This document shows positions 1 through 10,559 of a stretch of DNA of 64,000 bases, piece by piece; position 1 is the first letter of the stretch; each line of letters starts with the position of its first letter. The position numbers and the translations under genes were made by a program. Below the pieces are notes generated by a model. The model worked only from the letters and a program-made list of their open reading frames with translations. It did not search any database and was not told where the DNA came from. The stretch covers positions 40,528,677 to 40,592,676 of the forward strand of contig NC_041018.1 of the NCBI RefSeq assembly GCF_004193775.1, given 5' to 3'. This stretch comes from Glycine soja. Lineage: Eukaryota; Streptophyta; Magnoliopsida; Fabales; Fabaceae.

Positions 1-1
1 T

Positions 2-3000
2 AAAGAACTTGTTGAATGCTATAGATGTCACAAGCTTGGGCATTATCAAAATGAATGTCCAACTTGGGAAGAAGGAGCCAATTATGCTGAATTCAATGAG
101 AAAGAAGAGGTGTTGCTTATGGCACAAGAAAGCTCGAAAGAAGAGGTGTATGATGAGTCAAATGTGGAAATGTGGTTTCTTGACTCTGGGTGCAGTAACC
201 ATATGGTTGGAAGAAAAGATTGGTTATTCAATTTTGATGATAGTTTTAGAGATTTTGTAAAATTGGGTGATAACTCCAAGATGCCTGTCATGGGAAAGGG
301 AAATCTGAAGCTGTATATTGGTGGATTAGTTCAGGTGGTAACTGAGGTTTACTACCTTCCAGGATTGATGAACAACTTGCTCAGCATTGGTCAGCTTCAG
401 CAAAAGAATCTCACCATTGTCTTCTCCAATGATTTGTGCAAAGTCTATCATGAGAATAGAGGCTTAATAATGTCAACTCAAATGTCTGTCAACAGAATGT
501 ACATCATACATGCATCTGTCCTAACTCCCATGTGCATGAAAGTCGCAAATATGAGTCAATCTCAATTGTGGCATCATAGATATGGACACTTGAATTACAA
601 AGGATTGCGTGTACTGGCTAAAAAGGAGATGGTCAAGGGGTTGCCTGAAATAGAAGAAACAGAAGAAATATGTGAAGATTGCATCATTGGCAAACAGCAC
701 AGAGATTCTATACCAAAAACTGCGAATTGGATGGCAAATGAGAAGCTACAACTGGTTCATTCTGACATTTGTGGACCAATCAACCCTACATCAAATGGAG
801 GCAGCAGGTATTTCATGACATTAACTGATGACTTTAGTAGAAAAACTTGGACTTATGTGTTAACAGAAAAAGCAAATGCTCTAGCTATTTTCAAACAATT
901 CAAGGCTGTTGCTGAAAAAGAGACCAACTGTCAAATTAAGTGTTTAAGAACTGATAGAGGTGGTGAGTTCACTTCAACTGCATTTAATGATTTCTGCAGT
1001 AAAAATGGGATCAAGAGACAGTTGACTGCAGCATATACTCCACAGCAGAATGGAGTATCTGAGAGGAAAAACAGAACAATTATGAACATGGTTAGGAGCA
1101 TGCTTGCAGGGATGAAAGTTCCTAAGAGGTTCTGGCCAGAAGCAGTGTTATGGGCTACATATGTATTAAACAGAAGTCCAACAATGTCTGTCAAAGATAT
1201 CACTCCTGAAGAGGCATGGAGCAATGTGAAGCCTTCTGTTCATCATTTCAAAGTGTTTGGATGTTTAGCTTATGCTCATGTTACTGATACTCAAAGAAAG
1301 AAATTAGATCCCAAGAGTATCAAGTGTGTGAACTTGGGAATCAGTGAGGAGTCAAAGGCCTACAAGCTCTATGATCCTGTTGCTAAGAAGATCATAGTGA
1401 GCAGGGATGTAATATTTGATGAAACAAAGGGTTGGGAATGGGATGGAAAATCTCAAAAATTGCAAAGTATTGATGTAGAAGAGAGTGTAGATCCATCTGT
1501 AGCAGAAGATGTAAATGCACATGGTGACTCAAGTGATAATGAATCTCCACTGTAGCATGCTAGTGAAACTGAAAGTGAAGAGCATGATGCTGAACCAGTA
1601 GTTACTCCTAGAAGCAGAAGACCACCAGCTTGGGTCAGAGATTTTGTGACAGACATTGAAAATGTAGAAGATGCAGAATTGCATAACCTTGCTGTGTTTA
1701 GCAGTAATCATGATCCAACCACCTATGAAGAAGCTGCTAAGTTTGAAATATGGAGAAAAGCTATGGATCAAGAGATTGAATCCATAGAAAGAAATGATAC
1801 CTGGGAATTGACTGATCTACCAAAGGGAAGCAAGAAAATAGGGGTGAAATGGATCTATAAAACCAAATACAATGAAGATGGTAAGGTAGAGAAGTATAAA
1901 GCCAGATTAGTTGCAAAGGGGTATAGTCAACAGCATGGAATTGATTATAATGAGGTTTTTGCACCAGTTGCTAGATGGGATACAATCAGAACTATACTTG
2001 CTTTGGCTGCAAGCAATGGCTGGAATGTGTATCAACTTGATGTGAAAAGTGCTTTTCTACATGGTGAGCTAGTGGAAAATGTGTATGTAGAACAACCTCT
2101 TGGCTATCAAAAGCAAGGAAAGAACAGTGTGTATAAGCTGAAGAAGGCTTTGTATGGTTTGAAACAAGCTCCTAGAGCTTGGTATAGCAAGATTGAGTCA
2201 TATTTTGTGCAGGAAGGATTCACAAAATGCCCCTATGAACACACACTGTTTGTTAAGCAAGACAATAAAGGGAAGGTTCTGATTATAAGTCTGTATGTGG
2301 ATGACTTAATATACACTGGGAATGATGAGGGAATGTTCTGTGAATTCAGAAAATCTATGAGGAGCAACTTTGCAATGACTGATCTGGGAAGGATGAGATA
2401 TTTCTTGGGAGTAGAAGTCAAGCAAGTGGATGATGGCATTCTAATCTGTCAACACAAATATGCTCAAGACATATTGGCAAGATTTGGCATGGAGAATTGT
2501 AATGCAGTGTGCAATCCTATGGTACCAGGCAACAAGTTAACCAAAGATGAAGGAGGAAAATCAGTAGATGCTACTAAATACAGACAAATGATTGGAAGCC
2601 TCATGTATCTTTTGGCCACAAGACCTGATCTTACTTTTTCTGTTTGTCTCATTGCAAGATACATGGATAGACCCACTGAACTTCACTTAGCTGCAGCAAA
2701 AAGAGTTTTGAGGTATTTGAAGGGCACTATGGAGTTTGGAGTGTGGTACAAGAAACAGAATGGAAGAGTAAATTTGCAAGGGTGGACTGACTCGGATTAT
2801 GCAGGTGATTTAGATGACAGAAAATCCACTTCTGGATATGTTTTCACCTTTGGATCTGGACCAATCTCTTGGTCATCTAAGAAGCAGGCCATTGTGACCT
2901 TATCCACCACTGAGGCAGAATTTGTAGCAGCAGCATCGTGTGCTTGTCAAGCTGTTTGGCTCAAAAGAATCCTTGATCAACTTGGCAAACCTCAAGACAG

Positions 3001-3250
3001 TGGAGTTGTGATCTGGTGTGATAATAGTTCTTCAGTCAAGTTGTCTAAAAACCCAGTCATGCATGGGAGATGCAAGCATATCGATGTAAGGTTTCACTTC
3101 TTAAGAGATCTTGCAAAAGAAGGAGTTGTAAAACTGAAGCATTGCAGCACTCAAGAGCAACTGGCTGACATAATGACCAAAGCCTTGAAACTTGACAGTT
3201 TTTGCAAACTAAGGGAGGAGTTGAGCATGTGTGATGTTAAAGATGTATAG
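2..3250 (+). pseudogene. copia gag-pol polyprotein, partial, one in-frame stop
   Basis: One reading frame is open from base 2 to the stop at 3248-3250, except for a TAG at 1553-1555 between integrase and reverse transcriptase. The sequence on both sides of that stop stays in the same frame. Landmarks: CCHC zinc knuckle (CX2CX4HX4C) at 17-58; protease Asp-Ser-Gly at 182-190; HHCC-type integrase zinc site around 570-700; integrase core with HSDICGP near 757-777, TDRGGEF near 950-970 and the Glu of SERKNRT near 1060; reverse transcriptase YVDD at 2294-2305; RNase H DSDYAGD at 2789-2809. Domains downstream of the stop look intact. The stop falls in the low-complexity acidic linker, so a recent nonsense change is the simplest reading. 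Confidence 0.93.
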
Positions 3251-3320
3251 CTTGTTTTTTTTTTTGTTGTTTTGATTGTTTGGTACACTGAATTCCTTTG
3301 TATGTTTGTAAAATTCAGTG

Positions 3321-3332
3321 TAAGGGAGGATT
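3321..3332 (+). other. polypurine tract of the copia element
   Basis: The short run TAAGGGAGGA lies directly before the TGTTAG start of the LTR, where plus-strand DNA synthesis is primed in LTR retrotransposons. The assignment is by position and purine content. Confidence 0.75.
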
Positions 3333-3473
3333 TGTTAGGATAAGAGAAGCTTGGGCTTAGTTCTCTTGTATATATGTGCTTACTTGTACCAAGTAACTGG
3401 TTTATCTTTGTAATGTCTATATAAGGCACCTTGCCTAACATGAATAAGATGAGGAAACACCCTTACACTAACA
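3333..3473 (+). repeat. 3' LTR of the copia element, 141 bp
   Basis: The LTR starts TGTTAG and ends CTAACA, a perfect 6-bp terminal inverted repeat with canonical TG/CA ends. It follows the polypurine tract immediately. A TATA-like TATATA near 3370 and TATATAAGG near 3419-3427 lie inside. At 141 bp it is short for a plant copia LTR. The partner LTR is off the left edge. Confidence 0.88.
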
Positions 3474-4049
3474 ATTTTTTAATTAGCAACTTCGGCTTAT
3501 GACTGTCAGTTTGGCCTGCATATGTTAGTTAACCCTCCTGTGGGTGCTTTCTTGTATTTGATTAAGGATGCCTATAGCCTATGAGGCTCTCTTTGCCTCC
3601 TACCATTCGGTCTAGTTTTTCTTGGCTTTTAGCCCTCCTCAATACAAAAAAAATGGTTTTTTTTTATTTGAGAAGAAAAATAAATAATGTATATATATCT
3701 TTAAATTTTGACAAACATTAAATTAAATTTAAAGTGAATTACTTTTTCTATTTTCAAGTAATTAAGCTCAATTTAAATAAACTTTAAAATTTTTATGTTT
3801 TGTGTTTTTAAGAGAAAATGTCCGGTACCCATAGGTTAAATGGTCCACAATAATTTTACTAGTTTTTCAAATGGTTCAGGAATGCTCCATCATTTTAGGA
3901 ACATTGGATATAATTTTTTAAAAAAACAACGGTTAACATTTGACACGTTATATATATATTTTTGTATAGTTTAATTTATTTAATTAAAAAGAATATTACA
4001 ATACAGAATGTACATAACATCGTTCATTCTCAACAATCGAATCAATGTC
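3474..4049. other. intergenic, possible LINE-like tail then AT-rich DNA
   Basis: Bases 3480-3660 have more balanced composition and end in CTCCTCAATAC followed by an A run, which resembles the 3' tail of a plant LINE; this is only a resemblance. From 3660 to 4049 the DNA is AT-rich with no coding signal I can see. Confidence 0.3.
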
Positions 4050-4399
4050 GCCTTGTTTCTCTTCGACCTTGGTGGTACCACCGTGGTCGGACTCCCCCAA
4101 TTTGACCTTCTTTCTCTAATTAACTAATTAATTTTACAAGAATTTACCTTTTCTTGATCAGTCGGTGCAAGAAACACCTCTACGTAATTATTTTCAGATA
4201 GGATCAACAATGGATTTGAGGTTGAAGGAGATATTATACTATCATCTTTGGTCATATTCTCATTTACATTATTCTAAATTTGATCCTCCATGTTCTCATC
4301 TTCATTATCTTGAACTTCATCATCTATTATTGTTGGAATAACATCAAATAACTTGATATCTTGGTCAAGTATATCATGATTCTGCACCTCCAAATCACA

Positions 4400-5098
4400 C
4401 CCCCTCTAAGGTGAAGAATGAAATGTTTTCAAGGGAAAAAACATTTCATGCTCATGAAATGTAACATCCATCGATGCAAAAAAAATCTTTTTGTAGATGG
4501 ATGATAGGCCTTGTATCCCCTTTAAGTGGTGTTGTATCCCACAAAAACACATTTCATTGCTCTAGATTCTAATTTTGTTCACTGGTGAGGATGCAAATGC
4601 ACATATATGACAACCAAAAATATGGGGAGATAAATGATTGACAAAATTAAGGGGGAAATGATGAGAAATGACATCAAGAGGTCTCTTTAAATTTAACACA
4701 CTCGAGGGAACTCTATTAATAAGATAAACTATAGAGCTTAAAGCTTCACCCCATAAGTAAGAAGGAATATTACGACCAATCAATAGTAATCTAGTAACCT
4801 CCAAAAGATGTATATTTTTTCTCTCGACTACTCCATTTTGTTGAGGGGGATTAGGAACTAAGTTATTTTTGTACAATCATCCACAAAATGTCACAAACCA
4901 TCGCATTCCATTATGTGTGGGAAGAGGGGGCAGGCCCCCAAACATCAAAGTGAATAATAGAGAATGGAGCATCAACTTTATTGCTATTTATAGAAAATGT
5001 AACATGATGACTTTTGGCCATTACACAAGTTCCACGTTTAAAATCAGAGATATTACAATAGTTAAACAATGAAGGAAATAATCTCTTAAGGTAGCTAA
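4400..5098 (-). pseudogene. copia integrase fragment (core and C-terminus)
   Basis: The minus strand encodes the second half of integrase: the motif HFDVWGP with the first catalytic Asp, the PQQNGVVERKN motif with the catalytic Glu, and a C-terminal GYK/DVTFHE region typical of plant copia polyproteins. The protein continues upstream across the solo LTR at 5103-6174 to WHKRLGH at about 6220. Stops and frame breaks rule out function. Confidence 0.85.
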
Positions 5099-5102
5099 AA
5101 GA

Positions 5103-6174
5103 TGTTGGACAAGTGGTCCAAATAACTTAAGAGGGGGGGGGGGGGGTGAATTAAGTTTCACAATTTTCCCACTAACAAACTTTAACCACCCTTTTAAATG
5201 ATAAGCTTAGAATGCAGAAGAAGAAAAAAAGAAGAAGAAGAAGAAGAAGAAATCAATTTAACAATGTTCTTTTAAATGCGTAAGATAAAATTGATTGCAA
5301 TAAAATAAATGAGATAAGGGAAGAGAGAAATGCAAACTCGATTTATACTAGTTCGGCCACTTCCCGTGCCTACGTCCAGTCCTCAAGTAACTCACTTGAG
5401 ATTTTCACTAACTTTGTAAAAATCCTTTTTACAACTTCTGAACACCCAAGGAATCCCTTTCCCTTGTGTTCAAGAAACTCACAATTCAAGAGACAACCAG
5501 TCTCTTGAATACAACTTACTTTCTAAGATGAACAGAAAGATTTATCTCCTTTAAATTAGATAATACAATTTGATGTTTCTGGATGAACTCTCAATAGATT
5601 TGCAAGTGTTTGCCCAAGAGTTGTTGAGAGAGCATTTGACAATGAAGTTCTCTTAGAATATCTCTCTCTTACTTTTCGAAGTCAGACACACACATATATA
5701 TAAGCCCTTTGTGCCTTTTCAAAATGATTTGAAGAGATGTCTTTTCAAAAAGCTTTTTCTGAAATTCTTCACTGGTAATCGATTACACAGTTATATTTTG
5801 AAGGGTCATGACTTTTCAAATTGAATTTCAAGAGTTCTGTTGCTGGTAATTGATTACACATCAATGGTAATCGGTTATAGCTTTTAAATTCAAATTTCAA
5901 AACCTTTTTAAAAGCTTTTTTTCAAAATTGTCTTCTGGTAATCGATTACACTGCCTGGTAATTGATTATCAGAGCCTTGACATGTTGGAAACAATGTGTT
6001 TTGAGACAAAAGCTGATCTTGAATGAATCTTGAAGCAATGCTTGTTTGTTGAAGCAACCTTGTCTTAATCTTGAAGCAATGTTTAACCTTTGAATGTTTG
6101 TTGAAATGATCTTGAAAGCAACCTTGTTTGATTATTCTTTGACATCATCAAAATCATGTATTCATACATTCACA
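5103..6174. mobile_element. solo LTR, 1072 bp, 5-bp target duplication AAAGA
   Basis: The insert begins TGTTGGACAAG and ends TTCACA, giving TG...CA ends. It is flanked by AAAGA at 5098-5102 and 6175-6179. The flanking minus-strand integrase codons join exactly across the duplication (WHKRLGHSSF on one side, SYLKRLF on the other). No coding domains lie inside. A TATA-like CATATATATAAG near 5693-5704 suggests plus-strand orientation. Internal landmarks are a 14-G run (5133-5146), a GAA microsatellite (5219-5252) and five copies of TGGTAATYGRTTAY. A solo LTR from unequal recombination fits best; the parent family is not identified. Confidence 0.88.
5773..5969 (+). repeat. five interspersed copies of TGGTAATYGRTTAY
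   Basis: Copies lie at 5773-5786, 5844-5857, 5865-5878, 5936-5949 and 5956-5969, all in the same orientation. Spacing is irregular: 71, 21, 71 and 20 bases between starts, so they form two close pairs plus a single. The core ATCGAT is palindromic. They sit downstream of the putative TATA box in the LTR. Confidence 0.8.
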
Positions 6175-6686
6175 AAAGATGAATGTCCTAATCGCTTATG
6201 CCATTGCCAAATATCTCTTTTATTTTTAACTTGTGTTTCATCATTTATAGAGTGAACTAGTGCTTTTCCTTTGGTATATTAAGAATTACCTTCAAGATAG
6301 TATAATCCTTCACTTCTTTTACCACTGTCAATCTACTCCTTTGTATGTATATTCTATAGAGTAGAATATGTGGGAAAGAACAAGAAAACACAATTATGGG
6401 ACTTGGTTAATTGACTAACAGAGAGAAGATTGCAATTGAGAGAAGAAACAAAATAAAAAGCACCTCAGAAATGGATAACAAGGGAGAAATGGATATTGTA
6501 CCCCTACTCATAATCGGGGAAGAAACACCATTAGCGTTTATAATGACTGAAACAAAACTGTTAGAGGAAAACTGTGTAAACATATTTCTATCACAAGTCA
6601 TATGGTTTGTTGCACTTGTATCAATTATCTAATCACTACCCTTAGTAACAATAGAAAAATCTCAAATTGGTTGAAATGTACCTGAT

Positions 6687-7300
6687 TTAGCAACAAATCC
6701 AGTAGTAGTGGTGGAGTTGTCCTTGGGAGACTCCACTTTTTTTTCCTTTTGGGTGCCATTCAGGATAATCGTATAGCTTAAAGCAAGTATCCATAGTATG
6801 GTTGGTTCTATTACAATGTGTGCATTTACGATTTGTTTTCTTGGAGTTGGTTGACTTTTTGCCGATTTGCCTCAATGCTTGATAGCCATGGCAGCGCCTT
6901 CATTCTATGTTCCACTAAGCATGGCTTCTTGGATATTTTCCTCAATGCAAACATTTGCATACACTATTTGTATACTAGGGAGTGGTATGGTTGCAAGGAT
7001 TCGACCATGTACACCATCCAAATGTGAATCAAGTCCAGCTAAGAAGATGTATACTAGTTGGGCATTCAATTTGTCGGTATACGTCTTTACATCTTTAGAG
7101 CATTCCATGGTACAATTCTTAATCTCATCAATTTCCTGCCACAGTTTCTGTAATTTTGCAAAATAAGAAACAATAAGACCTTCATTCTATTTAACAGATA
7201 GTACCTCACAATAAAGTTGTTACGCCTTTGAAGCATCTTAACTTACTGAGTAAGTTGCTTTGACAGAATCCCAAATCTTCTTGGTTATAGGTAAATGTTA
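6687..7300 (-). pseudogene. copia gag fragment with CCHC zinc knuckle
   Basis: The minus strand encodes a UBN2-type gag core (KIWDSVKATYS, then YFAKLQKLWQEIDEIKNC, then a leucine-rich segment) followed by a CX2CX4HX4C zinc knuckle near 6800. At least three stop codons lie between 7180 and 7290. It belongs to the same relic as the integrase fragment. Confidence 0.85.
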
Positions 7301-7330
7301 ACTCATTGGAAAATGTACCAATTTGTCACA

Positions 7331-9802
7331 AGTAGTAAAGTTAAAATAGAAGCTTAAGTGTCAAATCCGAAAGGACTTTGGTTGTACTCAAGTGATGCAA
7401 ACTCAATTATTAAACAATGAGAAGAAGTAGAAGATATAGGGTATTCTAAGTGTGAAATTTGGAGTGAGAAAGAAAGAAAATGATAATAAGAAAAATAAAC
7501 AATAATTTAAATGCAAATGAATGAATTCAAAATGTAATAATGTTGGGACCTAGCATGCCAAAACTACTTGTAATAAAATGCTAATGATTTTTTCTATCTA
7601 ATGAAATCTCTATTTCCACTTACATCTAATAAGATACTCTATCTTTGATTTCATGCATGAAGAACCTAGTTTATTTATCCTTTTCTCCCAAATTTCTTTG
7701 CAGAGATAAAAATAACAAACAACATTAGGATAAGAGATGCAAAAATTGGGCGAAACAAATACCAATCTATTTCTAGCAATGAATTTATTTTGATACTCTT
7801 CTCGAGTTCTTTAGAAAACAATCATTTTTCAATGCATTACCCTCTAAATATTATATGAATGATCATATCATAATAAACATAAAGCACAAAGAAGAATAAT
7901 AGAAACAAAATTGTATTAAATAGATAATGGAACAAAATTACATTACAAGAATTTGGTCTGTCTGGTGCTCAACAAAGGGTTTAGCCTCTCATAGTCATGA
8001 CAAAATGATCCATTTTAATTGTTTTAAATAAATCAATGATTAGGATAAAATTTTAAAAAAATAAAAGATATAAAAATAAAATAAAAGATTCTAATTCAAA
8101 CCAAGTTTCAAGTACTCTAGCCATAGTCAATATAAAAATTAAAAGAAAACCATATTTAATAATGTAAACGTGGAATCGTAGGATGATGAAACTTGTTCAC
8201 GTGAGTTTCCAATTTTGCCATCAATTATTCTTCTTCTAATTTTTATTTACAAAAAATTATACTTATTTATTTATTTAAAGATTTAAAATAGTATTAATTA
8301 TATTATCATTCTGATGATATTTTTATTGTTATCATAAATTTTAATATAAATAAATATATTAATTATATTTCTAGTTTGTTGTATTAATTTTAAAAGTGAA
8401 TAAATGAAAAGAAGGGAAAATAATTAATACTGACGGTAGCATGATTTTCTCTAAAATGGTCCATAGAAGATGCAGTCACACGTCACAAACGTGGTCCTTG
8501 GAAGATGATCAACATTCATTCATTATGTCATAACTACGACCACATGGTATCGGCGAGATCAATCGTGTCTGAAAACGATTGTCACAGTGCATGCTTATTT
8601 TTTGTTTTCGTTTCTGTATATATGTATGGCTCATGTGACTGAGTTTGTTGTCACAGTCGATTAGTCATCTTTCACCAATTTTTACCTTATCCGTCAAGAT
8701 CATCTATATATCATTTAGATCTCAATAGTAATCTATTGAATCGAGTAGGGTAAATACGAACGAAATTTACTCCAATAAATTATCTAATAATCAAATAACT
8801 AAATTTCACATCATATTAATTTTGGTGCTGAAGGACTTTAGTTGTCTTCTTGAAATAATATATGGATATTTCATCTCAATCTAAAAGATATACTATTAGT
8901 TATTAACAATATAATTAACATTAGAAATTAAGTGTATGTTTATTTCAATAATTGATAAAAAAAATATTTTAATTAAATTAATAATTTAATTTAAATAATT
9001 TTTTTATTCATGAATTAAATACTTTGATAATGTAGTTTTTTTCTTACATAATCCTCTAATCACATATTATCATATATAATAAATTTGTTAATATTTATAA
9101 TAATTATCTTAAAAGTCATTTCAATTCTAAAAAATAATTTTTTATTAATTGATAATATATATTTTTATTTTTTCTACATTATTCATGATAAGTAAATTCT
9201 AAAATTAATTTTAAATAATCAAACACAATTATATATGTATATTTAAATTAATTTCAATAACATTTTATATTAAAATGTTTTATGATTAAAAAATTCATTT
9301 CTTGTCATAGAATAACCAAATCTCTAGCTAGAAAATGGAAATAGATCACCACTTGCTAGTTGTGATATTTTTTTTTCTTGAGTTAGAAATCACATGTATT
9401 TTCAACTCACTTGTCAAATAAAAATCATTGTCACTTATATATCAATCCTTTGATTGGGTTGAAGATTTAAGAATTGTGCCGCACGCATGTCACTTCTAGA
9501 GCAAAGTACACTAATTATTTAATCAACCTCTCTGGTATTTCTGGATTTAATATAGCAGGATATTAATATTTCATCAATGTGTTGATCATGTAAATGGATA
9601 TTTATCATGTGATAGAAGAAAAAATAAACGCATCCATTTAATACTGATAAACGCATTCATTTTCATATTAGTATATATTATTTTAATTATAAAAATATTA
9701 TGCTATTTTTATTTTATTTTCTAATTTACATATTTATATGGAAAATAATTTTTAATTATTATTTTTTAAATAAAGTGAAAACAATATAAAACTTATGGGT
9801 TA
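7331..9802. other. intergenic AT-rich DNA
   Basis: I see no gene or clear element. Bases 7960-8010 are slightly less AT-rich but encode nothing recognisable. Around 8940-9300 the DNA is extremely A/T-rich. Confidence 0.6.
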
Positions 9803-9883
9803 CTTGTCACCAGAGACGAATGCAGGGAGGGGCACGTAGGGGCTTAGCACGTCCTTCCTCCCTCAAATTTCTTTCCACCGTAC

Positions 9884-9908
9884 ATATATATATATATATA
9901 TATATATA
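9884..9908. repeat. (TA)n microsatellite
   Basis: Uninterrupted TA dinucleotides inside the left part of the hAT-type element. Confidence 0.95.
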
Positions 9909-10096
9909 ATGATATTATTTTAAAAAAATATTATGAATAATATATATAATAATAATTAATAATAAATATATTACATCCACTGAAATAAAATAATATACAC
10001 TACTGATTATATACTAATATTTTTAATAATATATTGCTACTAATTATAATTTTGTATTATTATATGTCACATTTACCTATTGACAATAATTATTAT

Positions 10097-10100
<4 letters not shown>

Positions 10101-10153
<53 letters not shown>
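10101..10153. repeat. (TA)n microsatellite, 53 bp
   Basis: Uninterrupted TA repeat inside the hAT-type element. Confidence 0.95.
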
Positions 10154-10157
<4 letters not shown>

Positions 10158-10559
10158 TTATAGTTATAAAATTAAATGATTTATAGTTATTATTATATTT
10201 GATGATTTTTTTTATTGTGAGATTATTATTGTGAATCCTATTTGATTGTTATTGTGTTGTGAGACAAAAAATCTTTCAAAACTTAAAAATGAATTATAGG
10301 AATTATAAAAACATGTATTTCTTTCTTTTTCTTTTGTATCATTTAAAATAAAAATAATTTTAATTTTATGTGTAAAATTAAAAAATAATTTTATAAAAAT
10401 CATTATTTATTAAATATTTATTTAATAGAAGTTAGCTAGATATTTAATTAAATAATTAAAATGAAATAAAAAATCCAGTCCCTTTAATAGTTCTTGGATC
10501 CGTCCCTTCTTGTCACTTGTCAGACTTAATAAAAAGGAGTTAGATATTGTATCTTTTTG

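Larger units (their letters stand above)
1..3473 (+). mobile_element. Ty1/copia LTR retrotransposon, 5'-truncated by the window edge
   Basis: The window opens inside the gag-pol region of a copia element and runs to the end of its 3' LTR. Domain order is zinc knuckle, protease, integrase, reverse transcriptase, RNase H. Integrase preceding reverse transcriptase defines Ty1/copia rather than Ty3/gypsy. After the polyprotein stop come about 70 bases of spacer, a purine-rich polypurine tract and a short LTR. The 5' LTR, primer-binding site and most of gag lie outside the window, so LTR divergence and target duplication cannot be read. The clade within copia is not assigned. Confidence 0.95.
4050..7330 (-). 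mobile_element. decayed Ty1/copia relic, interrupted by a solo LTR
   Basis: Reading the minus strand from high to low coordinates gives a copia gag-pol with several stops. Gag (UBN2-like) lies about 7300-6900, starting at KIWDSVKATYS. A zinc knuckle of the form CTHCNRTNHTMDTC is near 6800. A protease-like stretch lies about 6600-6400. The pre-integrase motif WHKRLGH is near 6220, then the integrase core (HFDVWGP near 4940; PQQNGVVERKN near 4830) and the integrase C-terminus (GYK...HPSTKRF...MDVTFHE) near 4420-4530. No reverse transcriptase follows, so the element is truncated after integrase. No LTRs were recognised. The solo LTR at 5103-6174 splits the integrase region. Confidence 0.88.
9811..10508. 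mobile_element. hAT-type non-autonomous DNA transposon, 698 bp
   Basis: The 8-bp direct repeat CTTGTCAC occurs at 9803-9810 and 10509-10516, immediately outside imperfect terminal inverted repeats. The left end starts CAGAGACGAATGCAGG; the right end, reverse-complemented, starts AAGGGACGGATCCAAG (11 of 16 match). An 8-bp duplication and CAGGGRCGGATCCAG-like ends are hallmarks of hAT elements. The interior is AT-rich, non-coding and carries two (TA)n tracts. Confidence 0.78.

Noticed and set aside
5773..5969. Regularly spaced repeats as a CRISPR-like array
   Set aside because: Short degenerate motif, irregular spacing and a plant LTR context; not a CRISPR array.
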